Numbered from the stretch's first letter, positions 42,302 to 52,878 are shown. The stretch is DNA of 64,000 nt from Nocardia inohanensis NBRC 100128 (GCF_001612945.1 NZ_BDBK01000002.1:806001-870000), one strand, 5' to 3'. The notes: generated by a model from the sequence alone, not told the origin. Program-made: numbers and translations.

Positions 42302-45300
42302 CTACCAGCGAGTGGACACGTCCCCTAGTGACGACTCGTCCTCGAACGAGAATATTCCTTCCTCGGCGGCGGCCGCAGCCCACAAGCGGGAGTACGCGCC
42401 GCGTTGCGATAGCAGTTCTTCATGAGTGCCGATTTCGGCGATCTTGCCCTGCGCCACGACCGCGATCCGATCGGCTTGCGCGGCGGTCGCCAGCCGGTGC
42501 GCGACGATCACCGCGGTGCGTCCTCGGGTCACCGATTCATTCGCCACCAGCACCGATGCCTCGGCCGCCGGATCCAGCACCGCCGTCGCCTCATCCAGCA
42601 GCAATAGGTCCGGCCGCACCAGTTCGGCGCGGGCCAGGGCGATCAGCTGCCGCTGCCCCGCCGAGAGGCCGCGACCCCGCTCGCCGACCGGTTGCCGCAT
42701 TCCCATCGGTAAAGCATTGATGGCGCCGAGCGCGCCCACCGCCGCCGCGGCCGCCTCGATCTCCGCAGGATTCGCAAAAGGTTTGCCAAATGCAATGTTG
42801 CTGGCGATGTCGCCGGTGAATAAGTGAGCTTCTTGCGGAACAACTCCCAAGCGCGCTCGGAAGTCGGTGAGCGCGTAGTCGCGGATATCGACGCCGTCCA
42901 CGCGGATCACGCCGGTGTTGATAGCCCCGTGATCTGCTGTTTTCGCACGCGGCATGTCGTAGAGCCGGGCCAGGAGTTTCACGATCGTGGACTTGCCGGC
43001 GCCGGTCGCGCCGACCAGGGCCAGGCTGCTGCCCGCCGGAATCCGCAAATTCACGCCATCCAGTGCAGGGGTATCGACACCGGGGTAGTGGAAGCGCACC
43101 TCGTCGAAGACGACCTCGCCGTTCAGCCTTCCGTCGATGGCCACCGGACGCGCCGGATCGGGGGTGATCGAGGACGGGGTGCGCAGCAGTTCCCCCACCC
43201 GCCGCAGTCCGACCCGGGCCTGCTGGTAACCGTCGAAGAGCTGCGACAGCTGGAAGATCGGCCCGAACAGCAGCCGCAGGTAGAGCACGAAGGCGACCAG
43301 GGTGCCCGCGGTGGTGCTGCCGTGCGCGACCTCGCGCGCGCCCATGAACACCACGACCGCGAAAGCCAGGTCCGCCCAGGCGCTCACGAACGCGAAGTAG
43401 ACGGAGATGGCCTGCTGTGCGCCCATCCGGCTGACCCGGTAGCGGTCGGAGTATTCGGCGAAGCGCTGCGCCGCGCGGCGTTCGTGCCGGTGCGCCTGCA
43501 CCACCCGCAGCCCCGCCACGTTCTCGGCGAAGTCGGCGTTCACGGTGGCGGCGTGCTCCCGCGATTCGCTGTAGGCGCGATCGGAGACCCTCCGGAACCA
43601 CCAGGTGGCCAGGAACAGCGGCGGCAGCGTCACGAAGACCACCAGGGCCAGCTGCACATCGATCACCAAGAGCGCCACCGCGATTCCCACCACCGTCAGC
43701 AGGCTCACCAGCGTGTCGGGAACGCCCGTCTGGAGGAAGGTCGACATGGCGTCGATATCGGTGGTCATCCGGGTGAGGATGCGGCCGGACAGTTCCTTCT
43801 CGTAGTAGTCCAGCCCGAGCCGTTGCAGGTGGGCGTAACTGCGCACGCGCAGCCCATAGAGCACCCGCTCTCCGGCCCGCACACCCCACACCAATGCCGT
43901 CGAGGCCACCAGCCAGCCGATGCCGACCAGCAGCACCCCGGCGATGGTCGCGCGCACCAGCGCACCGCCGTCGTCCTTGCTCACGCCGCTGTCCACGGCA
44001 TACTGCACGATCGACGGAAAGCCCACGCCGACAAGCGCGTCCAGCGCCAGCAAGAGCACGGTGGCCGCCACCAGCCAGCGCACCGGGCGCAGCAGCCCGG
44101 CCAGCCGGAAGCCCGGATCCGGTTCGCGCAGTTCGTGATCGTCGAGCCCGGGTTCCTCGCTCGCCGCGGGCAGCTTCGCCAGCGACCGCCGCACCTCGTC
44201 CGGGACCTCGACGCCCGGCGCGAAATCCGCTGCCCCGGCCGTGCCGTTCGATGCGGTGGGCGCGGCGGCCCCGTTCGGGATCTCCGTCGCGGTGGTGCTG
44301 CCCGGGACCGCGAGAGGGGCGACGCCGCCCGGGATTTCGAGATGATCCGCGTCGAGCGCCGCCTCGATCGAGGTCCGCTCGGAGCCGAAGGGGATAGGTC
44401 CGGGGAGGCGGACGACGCGGTCGGCGCGCGCCAGGGTGGATTCGCGGTGCGCGAGGATAAGGGTGGTGCGGCCCGAAGTGGCGGGCAGGGCATCGAAGAT
44501 CGCGGCTTCGGTGACGGCGTCCACGGCCGAGGTGGCGTCGTCGAGGATGAGGATGCGCGGGTCGGCGAGCAGGGCCCGCGCCAGGGCGATGCGCTGGCGC
44601 TGGCCGCCCGAGAGGGTCAGGCCGCGTTCGCCGACCACGGTGTCGTAGCCCTCGGGCAGCGCTTCGATGAATTCGTCGGCCGCGGCTTGCTTTGCGGCGG
44701 CGCGGATTTCGGGTTCGGTGGCATCGGGGCGGCCGAGCGCGATATTGGCGGTGATGGTGTCCGAGAGCAGGAACGCCTCGTCGAACACCACGCCCACCGC
44801 CGAACGCAGGTCGGCCGCACGGAGATCGGCGATATCGGCGCGGGAGTCATTGCTGTACAGGCTGATTCGACCGGATGTCGGCGTGTAGAAGCGGGGCAGC
44901 AGCAGTGCGAGCGTCGACTTCCCGGATCCGGCGGGCCCGATGATCGCGACCGTCTCACCCGGTTTCACCGTCAGGTCGAAGTCCCGCAGGATCGGCTGAC
45001 CCGGCACGAAACCGAAGCCGAGCGAATCGATTTCGATGCCGAGCGGACCCTTCGGCAGCTCGACCGGGTGCTCGGGATCGGTGCGCTCGGGTGCGCTGTC
45101 GATCACCTCGTGCACCCGTTCGGCGGCGGCGCGGGTCAGCTGCGCCATCACCAGCACCATGGATACGGTGCGGGTGGCCGCGGTCATGGTGCCCACGTAC
45201 GCGGTGAACGCCAGGAACGTGCCCACGCCGATGGAACCGTGCAGCGCCAGCACGCCGCCCACCGCGATCACCGCGACCAGTCCGGCCTGCGGGATGGCGG

Positions 45301-46078
45301 CCAGGGTCGGCGCGAACCGGGCGTCGATGCGCGTGGCCCGCAGCTTCTCCGCGTACAGCCGTTTGCCGTGCCGCTCCAGTACCTCCACCATCCGGGCTTC
45401 CTGCCCGAACCCCTTCACCACGCGAACGCCGGTGATGGTCTCCTCGACATGCTGCGCCAGATCCGAACCGCGCTGCTGCGCCGACCAGGTGGCCGCGTAC
45501 AACTTGGGCCGCACCCGGTACACCACCACCGCCAGCGCCGGCACCACCAGTAGCGCCGCGAGGGCGAGGATCGGCGAGAGCCACAGCATGATGGCCGCGG
45601 CGAGCACGAATTGCAGTGCGGCGGTGAGGGACCACGGCCCCATGGCCAGCAGCCCCTGTACCAGCGTCAGATCGCTGATGGACCGCGAAACCACCTGTCC
45701 GGTGCGCAATTCGTCCTGTCCGCGCCCGTCCAGGCGCTGTAGGGCCGCGAGCAGGTCGACCCGGATCTCGTGCTGGACGTCGAGAGCCAGCCGCCCGGCG
45801 AACCACCGCCGCCCGAGCGCTGACAGGAACCGCGCTCCGGCCAGTGCGGCCAGCACCCCCGCCATGGCCGTGATGATCCCGGTGTCCCCGGCGACCGCGC
45901 CATCCAAGGCCCGCTTGGCCAGCAGCGGCCCGCTGACCTCGACCACGGCACCGGTCACCACCGCCACCAGCACCGCAGCGACCAGGCGCGGATGCTCCCG
46001 GCACCGCTCCCACAACCGCCGCAGCCACCCTTGCGCCCGCCCCGCGTCCACCGGCCTCGCCCCCACCCGCATCTCCAT
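42302..46078 (-). CDS. Fused ABC exporter (two TMD-NBD halves in one chain)
   Basis: This roughly 1258-residue exporter has the order TMD1, NBD1, TMD2, NBD2. NBD1 has Walker [10 protein letters not shown], signature [15 protein letters not shown] and Walker [12 protein letters not shown], in which the usual catalytic Glu is Asp. NBD2 has GATGAGKST, signature [11 protein letters not shown] and the standard [12 protein letters not shown]. The NBDs are thus not equal, as in heterodimeric exporters. TMD helices include [20 protein letters not shown]. Relatives export lipids and drugs (for example Rv0194-type). The start is uncertain (ATG 46078, 46072 or 46093). It lies 131 bp upstream of kgd on the same strand. 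Confidence 0.9.
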   Translation of the reverse strand: MEMRVGARPVDAGRAQGWLRRLWERCREHPRLVAAVLVAVVTGAVVEVSGPLLAKRALDGAVAGDTGIITAMAGVLAALAGARFLSALGRRWFAGRLALDVQHEIRVDLLAALQRLDGRGQDELRTGQVVSRSISDLTLVQGLLAMGPWSLTAALQFVLAAAIMLWLSPILALAALLVVPALAVVVYRVRPKLYAATWSAQQRGSDLAQHVEETITGVRVVKGFGQEARMVEVLERHGKRLYAEKLRATRIDARFAPTLAAIPQAGLVAVIAVGGVLALHGSIGVGTFLAFTAYVGTMTAATRTVSMVLVMAQLTRAAAERVHEVIDSAPERTDPEHPVELPKGPLGIEIDSLGFGFVPGQPILRDFDLTVKPGETVAIIGPAGSGKSTLALLLPRFYTPTSGRISLYSNDSRADIADLRAADLRSAVGVVFDEAFLLSDTITANIALGRPDATEPEIRAAAKQAAADEFIEALPEGYDTVVGERGLTLSGGQRQRIALARALLADPRILILDDATSAVDAVTEAAIFDALPATSGRTTLILAHRESTLARADRVVRLPGPIPFGSERTSIEAALDADHLEIPGGVAPLAVPGSTTATEIPNGAAAPTASNGTAGAADFAPGVEVPDEVRRSLAKLPAASEEPGLDDHELREPDPGFRLAGLLRPVRWLVAATVLLLALDALVGVGFPSIVQYAVDSGVSKDDGGALVRATIAGVLLVGIGWLVASTALVWGVRAGERVLYGLRVRSYAHLQRLGLDYYEKELSGRILTRMTTDIDAMSTFLQTGVPDTLVSLLTVVGIAVALLVIDVQLALVVFVTLPPLFLATWWFRRVSDRAYSESREHAATVNADFAENVAGLRVVQAHRHERRAAQRFAEYSDRYRVSRMGAQQAISVYFAFVSAWADLAFAVVVFMGAREVAHGSTTAGTLVAFVLYLRLLFGPIFQLSQLFDGYQQARVGLRRVGELLRTPSSITPDPARPVAIDGRLNGEVVFDEVRFHYPGVDTPALDGVNLRIPAGSSLALVGATGAGKSTIVKLLARLYDMPRAKTADHGAINTGVIRVDGVDIRDYALTDFRARLGVVPQEAHLFTGDIASNIAFGKPFANPAEIEAAAAAVGALGAINALPMGMRQPVGERGRGLSAGQRQLIALARAELVRPDLLLLDEATAVLDPAAEASVLVANESVTRGRTAVIVAHRLATAAQADRIAVVAQGKIAEIGTHEELLSQRGAYSRLWAAAAAEEGIFSFEDESSLGDVSTRW

Positions 46079-46373
46079 CACCTCACTCGCCATCATCCAG
46101 TACGACAACGACAACCCCACCCCCGCTTTGTTCCCGCACCCCACCTTCGCGCGACCCGACCGGGAGTGTCGTGCCGCCTACCCGGCGGATCCAAGACCAA
46201 CGTGACGGTGCCGCCTACTGTGCGGGCGGCTGTAGTGCGGCCGCGGGTTGTGCCGGTGAGTTGTGGGCGTGGGGCGGCGTCTCGTGCGGTCGGGGTGGGA
46301 CGGTGGGTTGTGCCGCGCGGGTTCGCGTGGTCGGGTGGAGTCGTCCACGTCTACTCGAAATGGAGCCGCTCAC

Positions 46374-46913
46374 ATGCCGATCCAGCGTCTCAACCATGCC
46401 GTGCTCTTCGTCTCCGATCTGGAGCGATCGGTGGAGTTCTACAGTGCGGTGCTGGGGTTCCGGCGCTTGCCGGGCGGATTTCCGGGCGCGGCGTTCTTGC
46501 AGGCCGAGGGTTCGGCGAACGATCACGACCTGGGGTTGTTCCAGTCGCCGGACCCGTCGATCGCGCATCGGACCGGGCGGATCGGGCTGTATCACCTGGC
46601 CTGGGAGGTGGATACGCTGCGCGAGCTACAGCGGATCGAGAACGCGCTGCTGGCGGCGGGCGCGCTGGGCGGCGCCTCCAACCACGCCTCCACCAAGGCG
46701 CTCTACGCCCGGGATCCGGACGGCATCGAATTCGAGGTGTGCTGGCTGGTGCCGGACGCGGCCGTCGAAGCGGAGATGGCGGCGATGACCGCGCCGACCC
46801 GCCCGTTGGATATCGATGCCGAGATCGCCGCCTACGGTGCGGACACCCCCGGCGGCCCGCGCACCGATCATGCCGTCTGGCAGCGGCTCCTCGCGGCGCG
46901 CGGCAGCGAATAG
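46374..46913 (+). CDS. VOC/extradiol-dioxygenase-like protein
   Basis: The 179-residue protein has the VOC fold with metal-ligand positions: LNHAVLFVSDLERSVEFYSA (His), HLAWEVDTL (His) and DPDGIEFEVCWLV (Glu). These match catechol-dioxygenase/glyoxalase-type enzymes of this size. A C-terminal extension to residue 179 is rich in Ala and acidic residues. GGAGC precedes the ATG by 7 bp. The substrate is unknown. It stands alone between the ABC exporter and the ABC-2 operon. Confidence 0.8.
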   Translation: MPIQRLNHAVLFVSDLERSVEFYSAVLGFRRLPGGFPGAAFLQAEGSANDHDLGLFQSPDPSIAHRTGRIGLYHLAWEVDTLRELQRIENALLAAGALGGASNHASTKALYARDPDGIEFEVCWLVPDAAVEAEMAAMTAPTRPLDIDAEIAAYGADTPGGPRTDHAVWQRLLAARGSE

Positions 46914-46935
46914 TCCACTGCCGCCGCGGTTTCGG

Positions 46936-47730
46936 TCAGAGATCGCGTTGCTGCGTGTACCACCAGGCGGCCGCGCCCGCCGCCGCGGTCCACAACAGCA
47001 GCACCACGATCGCGGCGGGGGTCGGTGCGATGGCGGCGCTGTCGGCGTAACTGCCGTCGCTCATCGTCCCGACCGTCGCCGCCACCGGCAGAATCGTGGC
47101 GAATCCGGGAAACCCGATGCCGCGCGCCACGATCCACACCAGCGGCTCCAACACCAGCAGCCCGACGATCACCGCGACCGCCTGCACCGGCGAGCGCAGC
47201 AGGAACCCGAGCGCCGCCCCGATCACCGCCCAGCACACCGCGGCCAGGGTCACCCCGCCCAGTACGGCGAGCAGTTCGACGGTGAACTCCGCCTTGTCCC
47301 GGCCCAGCAGCAGCAATGCCGCCGCCCCGACAACTTCCATCCCGAGCACGACGACCAGCGAAAACCACGCCGCCACCGCGAGTTTCGACCCCAGCAGCAG
47401 ATTCCGGTCCGGCGTGAACACCGCACTCACCGGCAGTGACCCGTACTTGTATTCGTCCCCGGCCGACAATGCCCCGAAGACCGCGGAAGCCAGCACCGCC
47501 AGCGCCAAGGCGAACGCCACGGCGGTAGCGGAAGTCCCGACAGCCCCGAAGACCGGATGCTTATCGGTGGCGACAGCCGGCGTGAACCGAATCCCCAGCA
47601 CCGCGAAGGCCAGCACCCCGACCAGTGCGACCCCGCCGCCGAGCAGCTGATTCAGCCGCAGCGAAACAACCTTCCGCACTTCGGAATTGGCGGCCCGCAG
47701 CACAGGCTCCGGCACGGTGACGAGATTCAT
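46936..47730 (-). CDS. ABC-2 type transporter permease
   Basis: The 264-residue permease has six hydrophobic segments, for example LGGGVALVGVLAFAVLGI, VAFALALAVLASAVFGALS and GATLAAVCWAVIGAALGFLL-like stretches, with an amphipathic N-terminus. This is the ABC-2 layout of bacitracin/antibiotic or lipid exporters. It is encoded 52 bp downstream of its ATPase, and the EcsC gene precedes both. The three probably make one transport unit; the substrate is unknown. Confidence 0.85.
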   Translation of the reverse strand: MNLVTVPEPVLRAANSEVRKVVSLRLNQLLGGGVALVGVLAFAVLGIRFTPAVATDKHPVFGAVGTSATAVAFALALAVLASAVFGALSAGDEYKYGSLPVSAVFTPDRNLLLGSKLAVAAWFSLVVVLGMEVVGAAALLLLGRDKAEFTVELLAVLGGVTLAAVCWAVIGAALGFLLRSPVQAVAVIVGLLVLEPLVWIVARGIGFPGFATILPVAATVGTMSDGSYADSAAIAPTPAAIVVLLLWTAAAGAAAWWYTQQRDL

Positions 47731-47782
47731 CCCGCATCCTTTCGGCTGAGATCGATCGCGGCGCGGTGTGCGGCCCGGGTGC

Positions 47783-48727
47783 TCAACGCGCCATCCCGTG
47801 CGCGACCGGGTTGGGGTAGGCCGGGGCGGCGGGGCGGGTGAGGGCGGCGAGGACCTGATCCGGGTGGATGTGTTCGGAGCTGATCTCGGTGAGTTGGACG
47901 CGGGCGGTGGCGGCGGCCGATTCGAGTTGCGCGAGCGTGGTCTCGGCGACGGCGAGGCGGCCGTCGGGCCGCATGACGGCGTCGGTGTGGCCCTGCGCGG
48001 CGAGGGCGGTGGCCAGAGCGATCTGGCTGGAGGATTTGACCAGGATGCGATCGGGGTGGCTGCGCCGCAGGCGGGCGGGACTGCCCTGGTAGACGACTTT
48101 TCCGTGGTCCAGCACGATGAGTTCGTCGGCTACCGGGATGGCCGCGCTGAGCGTGCGGGAGGTGAGCAGTACGGTACCGCCGCGGCGGGTGTGGCCGTGC
48201 AGATACTCGTTGAGCCAAGCGGTTTCGGCGGCGTCGAGGCCGGCGGCGGGATCGTCCAGAAGCAGCAGCGGCGGGTTGCCGAGCAGGGCCACGGCCAAGG
48301 CCAAGCGGGTTTGCGCGCCCGGGGATTGGGCGGCGATGCGTTCCCCCGCCGCCTGGTCCAGGCGGACCAGGGCCAGCAGCTCGTCGACACGGTCGTCGGA
48401 AACCCCTGCGGCGGCGGCGAATACGCGCAGCTGGCCGCGCACGGTACGGGCGGGGTGCAGCCCGCGCGGGTTCAGCATCGCCCCGATGGCCTGCCGCCCC
48501 GGCCGCACACCCGAGCCGGGGCCACCCACATTGGCCGACCCGGAGGTCGGCTTCAGCTGTCCGAGCAGCATGCGCAGCACCGTGGTCTTGCCCGCGCCCG
48601 TCGGCCCCACCAGGACGGCGACCTTGCCCGCGGGCACCACGAAACTCACATTGCTGACCGCGGTGACAGTCTCGAAACTCTTGCTCAATCCCGCGGCGGC
48701 GAAGGCGAGCGGCCGGGCCTGGCTCAC
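47783..48727 (-). CDS. ABC-2 type transporter ATPase
   Basis: This 314-residue ATPase has Walker A GPTGAGKTT, a Q-loop, the ABC helix QSPGAQTRLALAVAL in place of the usual LSGGQ, and Walker B LLLLDDPAAGLDAAE, in which the catalytic Glu is Asp. The C-terminal region beyond 215 (ALATALAAQGHTDAV) is of the drug-exporter type. It pairs with the permease on its 3' side. The ATG overlaps the EcsC stop (ATGA), so the three genes are translationally coupled. Confidence 0.88.
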   Translation of the reverse strand: MSQARPLAFAAAGLSKSFETVTAVSNVSFVVPAGKVAVLVGPTGAGKTTVLRMLLGQLKPTSGSANVGGPGSGVRPGRQAIGAMLNPRGLHPARTVRGQLRVFAAAAGVSDDRVDELLALVRLDQAAGERIAAQSPGAQTRLALAVALLGNPPLLLLDDPAAGLDAAETAWLNEYLHGHTRRGGTVLLTSRTLSAAIPVADELIVLDHGKVVYQGSPARLRRSHPDRILVKSSSQIALATALAAQGHTDAVMRPDGRLAVAETTLAQLESAAATARVQLTEISSEHIHPDQVLAALTRPAAPAYPNPVAHGMAR

Positions 48728-49443
48728 TGCTGCGTGGCCTGCGGCGCGGCCGCTTCCACGGCGGTCAGCGGGTCGGCGTCGATGACCAGCGGTGCGGGCC
48801 AGGTGGTGGGCGGGGCCCCGAACGCCTTGCGCGCGTTGTCGACCGTCTTGTGGCCGAGCGCGCGGTTACCGAAACCGCCGATGGCCGCGCCGATTCCGGC
48901 GGGCAGCACCTTGCCGAACATGAGCGCGCTGCGCTTGACGATGAAGCGCGTGAGGAAGGTCTTCAACAGGCTGTCGTTCATGGAGCTGATGCCCGGAATC
49001 TTGCCCGCCAGCAGGGTTCCCCAGTTCTTGGCGGACGACCCGACGGTCTTCTGCACGATCTCCATGCCGCTCTCGCCCATGACCACCGCCAGCACCAGCG
49101 CGCGGCGGCGTTCCTTGTCCTCGGGCGCGACCCCGTGCACGGCGGCGACCGCGAGGGTGAAGACCGCGGAGGCTTCCAGGAAGAACGCGGTCTCCGCGCT
49201 CACGGCGGCGAGCGAGGCCACGGTCCCGACCCCGGGCACCGCCGCGGTCGCGCCGACCGCGGTGCCGCTACCGGTGATGGCGGTCAGATAGAGCTTCTCG
49301 ATGCGCGCGATGATCTGCGCGGGCGACTCCTGCGGATGCGAGTGCCGGAACTTCTCCACGTACTTGGTGACCGCGGGACCCTGCACCTGCGCGCCGTTCT
49401 CGAGCAACGAGACGACGGCCTTCTCGAGCCCGTTCTTGAACAT
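48724..49443 (-). CDS. EcsC family protein
   Basis: This 239-residue protein has the EcsC domain with AVGATAAVPGVGTVASLAAV and LEASAVFTLAVAAVHGVAPED, and GKVLPAGIGAAIGGFGNRALG in the C-terminal half. Hydrophobic/amphipathic helices suggest membrane association. In Bacillus EcsC is encoded with the EcsAB ABC transporter, which affects secretion and competence. Here it likewise heads an ABC gene pair, so it may be an accessory factor of that transporter. ATG 49443 follows a long open frame without family sequence. Confidence 0.85.
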   Translation of the reverse strand: MFKNGLEKAVVSLLENGAQVQGPAVTKYVEKFRHSHPQESPAQIIARIEKLYLTAITGSGTAVGATAAVPGVGTVASLAAVSAETAFFLEASAVFTLAVAAVHGVAPEDKERRRALVLAVVMGESGMEIVQKTVGSSAKNWGTLLAGKIPGISSMNDSLLKTFLTRFIVKRSALMFGKVLPAGIGAAIGGFGNRALGHKTVDNARKAFGAPPTTWPAPLVIDADPLTAVEAAAPQATQQ

Positions 49444-49674
49444 CGACACACCCCATTCTTCGCGCGGTCCTCCGACCGCAAACTCTATGGCACCGGCACA
49501 ACGATTCGCGACGGATGCCGGTTCCTGCACGACCCGAGCGGTCCGCGCGCCGCGCCGCGCCCGGGTCTCTCGCGACATACCCGGCGTTCCGGCATCCATG
49601 CCGCATGCGGCCGTGTTCCTCGCGACTCGCCGTTCCCGCCCGCCCTGGCGCGTCTCGGCGGAGTGCACCGAGCC

Positions 49675-50553
49675 ATGATCGCGGCGCGGCGAGAATCGGC
49701 TTACCGTGGACGGGTGGCGGGTGTGTCCGAAGGCGCGAGCGGATTGCCGGATCCGCGGCTGCGCGTGTACGTCCTCGGTTACGAGGGCTACCTGCTGCGC
49801 GGGTTCGAGCCGGGCACCCACGTGGGCATGCCGGGATCGGCTTTGACGGTGATCGTGACCATCGACGAGCCGGTGGATGTGCCGGTCTCCTCGCATCCGG
49901 AACAGGCCGGGGCGAAATGGGACATGCTGGCCAGCGGTTTGACCGTGCGCCCGGCCCTGATCGCGCACAACGGCTTTCAGCACGGCATTCAACTGGCGCT
50001 GACCCCGCTCGGCTGCCGCGCGCTTTTCGGTATCCCGGCGGCGGCGCTCGGTTCCTGGATCGTGGATCTGGGCGAGGTGCTCGGCACCCGCGCCGGTGAA
50101 CTCCGGGACCGGCTGACCGCGGCGACCGGCTGGCCCGAGCGATTCGCCATCTTCGACCAGATCCTGCTGCGCTGCATCCGCCCGGTGCATTGGGATCCCG
50201 AACTGGCTCGCGCCTGGGCCCTGCTGTCAGGCCCGGACCCGGCCGTCCGGGTGGCCGCCGTGGCCGCGGAGATCGGCTGGAGCCGAAGGCATCTCGCCAA
50301 CCGCTTCACCGCCGAATTCGGGGTGACCCCCAAGGACGCCGTCCGCATCGCCCGCTTCGAACGCTCGCACCGCATGCTGCGCCTCCCGCAGGCTCCGGCG
50401 CTGGCCGAGACGGCCGTCGCGACCGGCTACTACGACCAGGCCCATATGGCCCGCGAATGGCGCGAACTGGCGGGCATGCCCCCGTCGGTCTGGCGCGAAC
50501 GCGAGGAGTTCCCATTCGTCCAAGACCAGCACGACCCCGCCGCGGCACCGTAG
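49675..50553 (+). CDS. AraC family transcriptional regulator
   Basis: The 292-residue protein has an N-terminal cupin-like sensing region (GYEGYLLRGFEPGTHVGMPG, LTVIVTIDEPV) and a C-terminal AraC helix-turn-helix pair: IGWSRRHLANRFTAEFGVTPKD and ETAVATGYYDQAHMAREWREL. Ligand and targets are unknown. The VOC gene 4 bp downstream is a likely co-transcribed partner. A GTG at 49714 is a possible shorter start. The gene diverges from ecsC across 231 bp. Confidence 0.88.
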   Translation: MIAARRESAYRGRVAGVSEGASGLPDPRLRVYVLGYEGYLLRGFEPGTHVGMPGSALTVIVTIDEPVDVPVSSHPEQAGAKWDMLASGLTVRPALIAHNGFQHGIQLALTPLGCRALFGIPAAALGSWIVDLGEVLGTRAGELRDRLTAATGWPERFAIFDQILLRCIRPVHWDPELARAWALLSGPDPAVRVAAVAAEIGWSRRHLANRFTAEFGVTPKDAVRIARFERSHRMLRLPQAPALAETAVATGYYDQAHMAREWRELAGMPPSVWREREEFPFVQDQHDPAAAP

Positions 50554-50557
50554 TCCC

Positions 50558-50971
50558 ATGACAGAGACAACTTCGGTGCAGACCGCGGCCATCGTGTGGC
50601 CGACCTTCGTATACCGCGACGCCGAGGCCGCGATCGCCTTCCTCGAGCAGGCGTTCGGCTTCGTCACCACCGCCCGCCACGGTGATGCCGAAACCGTCCA
50701 CCACGCCGAGCTGGCCTGGCCGGGCGGCGGCGGCATCATGCTCGGCACCGCCCGCCCCGACGGCGCGCTGGCCTGCGCGGTTCCCGGGGCGGGCTCGGCC
50801 TACATCGTCACCGACCAGATCGATGCCCTCTACCGGCGCGCGCAGGGCGCGGGCGCGACCATCACCCGCGAACTGCGTGACGAAACCGATTACGAGTCAC
50901 GGGGTTTCACCTGCCGTGACCCGGAGGGCGTGTACTGGAGCTTCGGCACCTATCGCGGCGAAGGGTACTGA
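50558..50971 (+). CDS. VOC family protein (glyoxalase-like)
   Basis: The 137-residue protein has a short VOC fold: AIVWPTFVYRDAEAAIAFLE, TVHHAELAWPGGG and GFTCRDPEGVYWSFGTYRGE. It probably binds a metal through one His and Glu pair, but the ligands are not fully clear. It starts 4 bp after the AraC regulator and its stop abuts the stop of the convergent GST gene. It may detoxify an aldehyde or drug, an inference from the family and neighbour. Confidence 0.8.
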   Translation: MTETTSVQTAAIVWPTFVYRDAEAAIAFLEQAFGFVTTARHGDAETVHHAELAWPGGGGIMLGTARPDGALACAVPGAGSAYIVTDQIDALYRRAQGAGATITRELRDETDYESRGFTCRDPEGVYWSFGTYRGEGY

Positions 50972-51994
50972 TCAGGGCTGATGCCCGGCCGGCACCCGTT
51001 CGGCGGGCACCGGCGGCGGGGGCGGCGTGCCGTTGCCGAACGGCTTGCCGCCCAGCGCTTCCCGCCCGTGCGGGCTGAGCCAATTGCCCAGTTCGGGCCC
51101 CTTCGGCACGATCCGCGTCGGGTTTATATCGGTGTGCACGATGTAGTAGTGCTCTTTGATCTGCTTGAAGTCGATGGTGTCGCCGAACCCGGGCGTCTGG
51201 TACAGGTCGCGCACGTAATCCCAGAGCACCGGCATCTCGGTCAGCTTCTGCCGATTGGTCTTGAAATGCCCGTGGTACACCGGATCGAACCGCACCAGCG
51301 TGGTGAACAACCGCACATCGGCCTCGGTGATGGTGTCGCCCACCAGGTATCGCTGCCCGGCCAGCCGTTCGGAGAGCCAGTCCAGCGCGGTGAAGAGCCG
51401 GTCGTAGGCGGCCTCGTAGGCTTCCTGCCCGCCCGCGAACCCGCACCGGTACACGCCGTTGTTGACCTCGGTGTACACCCGCCGGTTCACCGAATCGATC
51501 TCGGCGCGCAGGTCTTCCGGGTACAGCTGCGGCGCGCCCTCGCGATGGAACTCGGTCCACTCGGTCGAGAAGTCCAGGGTCATCTGCGCGTAGTCGTTGG
51601 TGACGACCTGACCGGTCGGCACGTCGACGATGGCGGGCACCGTGATGCCGCGCGGATACTCCGGGTACCGCTTGAAGTACGCGTCGGCCAGGAAGTGAAT
51701 CCCCAGTACCGGATCCACCTCGCCCGGATCCAGATCGAAGGTCCAGCTGCGCTTGTCGTGCGTGGGCCCGCACAACCCCAGCGACAGCACCGATTCCAGC
51801 CCGAGCAGCCGGCGCACGATGAGCGTCCGGTTGGCCCACGGGCAGGCCCGCGCCGCCACCAGGCGGTACCGCCCCGGTTCGACCGGGTACCCATCCCGCC
51901 CGTCCGCGGTGATCCGCGTGGTGATGTAGTTCGTGTCCCGCTTGAACTCGCCCGGCTCGACGTAGGAGCCCGGCTCCGGCTTTGACGTGGTCAC
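50972..51994 (-). CDS. Glutathione S-transferase-like Xi-class reductase
   Basis: This 340-residue protein has the ARACPWANRTLIVRR motif (active-site Cys, CPWA) of Xi-class glutathionyl-hydroquinone reductases. The thioredoxin-fold N-domain has RITVPAIVD-like GITVPAIVD, and a C-terminal helical domain has LVGDTITEADVRLFTTLVRF. Actinobacteria usually use mycothiol, so it may act with mycothiol or another thiol. GTG 51994 (VTTSKPEPGSYVEP) is the start. Its 3' end touches the VOC stop. Confidence 0.85.
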   Translation of the reverse strand: MTTSKPEPGSYVEPGEFKRDTNYITTRITADGRDGYPVEPGRYRLVAARACPWANRTLIVRRLLGLESVLSLGLCGPTHDKRSWTFDLDPGEVDPVLGIHFLADAYFKRYPEYPRGITVPAIVDVPTGQVVTNDYAQMTLDFSTEWTEFHREGAPQLYPEDLRAEIDSVNRRVYTEVNNGVYRCGFAGGQEAYEAAYDRLFTALDWLSERLAGQRYLVGDTITEADVRLFTTLVRFDPVYHGHFKTNRQKLTEMPVLWDYVRDLYQTPGFGDTIDFKQIKEHYYIVHTDINPTRIVPKGPELGNWLSPHGREALGGKPFGNGTPPPPPVPAERVPAGHQP

Positions 51995-52083
51995 CCGCCC
52001 AGTCTTACAGAAGGCCCGCGGCCGCGAGGCTCGGTCCGCCCGTACCCTTCCCCCAGTTTGGGACACCGCCTAGATTGTGTCTC

Positions 52084-52878
52084 ATGACTGATCCCAAGCC
52101 CACTCGCCTGGAGCGCATCGTCACCGCCGGTGGCGCGGAGGCCGCGGTGCTCACCGTCGACCATCAGCCGCTGAACCTCTACGACAAGGCGCTGCTGGAA
52201 TCGATCGCCGCCGATCTCGCGGAGCTCTCGGCGAATCCGCCCCGCGCCCTGCTGTATCGCACCGAGGGCAAGCTGGTCTCCGGCGGCGTCGACGTGCACG
52301 TCTTCGACGGCCTCACCCCGGACGAGGGCGCGCAGCTGTGGCAGGACCTCTTCGCGCGCATCATCCATCCCCTGGAAGCGCTGCCCTGCCCGGTCATCTT
52401 CGCCGCGCACGCGCTCACCCTGACCGCCGCCTTCGAGATCGCGCTGGCCTGCGACATCATCCTGGCCGCGCCCAAGGCCAAGTTCGGTCTGGTGGAGACG
52501 GTGGTCGGCCTGACCCCGTCCATGGGCGGCCCGCAGCGGCTGGCCGAGCGCGCCGGTTCCGGTCGCGCCCGCGAATTCGTGATGACCGCCGATCTCTACG
52601 ATGCCGCCACCATGGCCGAGTGGGGTGTGGTGAACGCCGTGCACGAGGACGTCGATACCGCGGCCCGCGCGCTGCTGGCCAAGCTGGCCGACGGCCCGAC
52701 CAAGGCCCACGCCGCGACCAAGGAGATCATCGGCGCGTGGCGCTCCGGCGGTGTGTCGCACGCGGATTCGGTGACTCCGGAGGTATCCGGGCAACTGTTC
52801 GGCACCGAAGACTTGAAGGGCGCGGTGCGCAGCTTCCTGGACGTCGGTCCTGGAAAGGCTACGTACACAGGAAAATAG
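52084..52878 (+). CDS. Enoyl-CoA hydratase/isomerase family protein
   Basis: The 264-residue protein has the crotonase fold with oxyanion-hole positions EGKLVSGGVDVHVF and the CoA-binding/helix segment AAFEIALACDIILAAPKAKF, then GLVETVVGLTPSMGG. It probably hydrates or isomerises an acyl-CoA. The usual catalytic Glu pair is not obvious by eye, so activity is inferred. The ATG 52084 is a simple start. The truncated adenylate-forming gene lies 200 bp downstream. Confidence 0.85.
   Translation: MTDPKPTRLERIVTAGGAEAAVLTVDHQPLNLYDKALLESIAADLAELSANPPRALLYRTEGKLVSGGVDVHVFDGLTPDEGAQLWQDLFARIIHPLEALPCPVIFAAHALTLTAAFEIALACDIILAAPKAKFGLVETVVGLTPSMGGPQRLAERAGSGRAREFVMTADLYDAATMAEWGVVNAVHEDVDTAARALLAKLADGPTKAHAATKEIIGAWRSGGVSHADSVTPEVSGQLFGTEDLKGAVRSFLDVGPGKATYTGK

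Noticed and set aside
49444..50190. N-terminal extension of EcsC to about 488 residues
   Set aside because: EcsC family sequence begins at MFKNGLEK (49443); the extension overlaps the AraC gene on the other strand.
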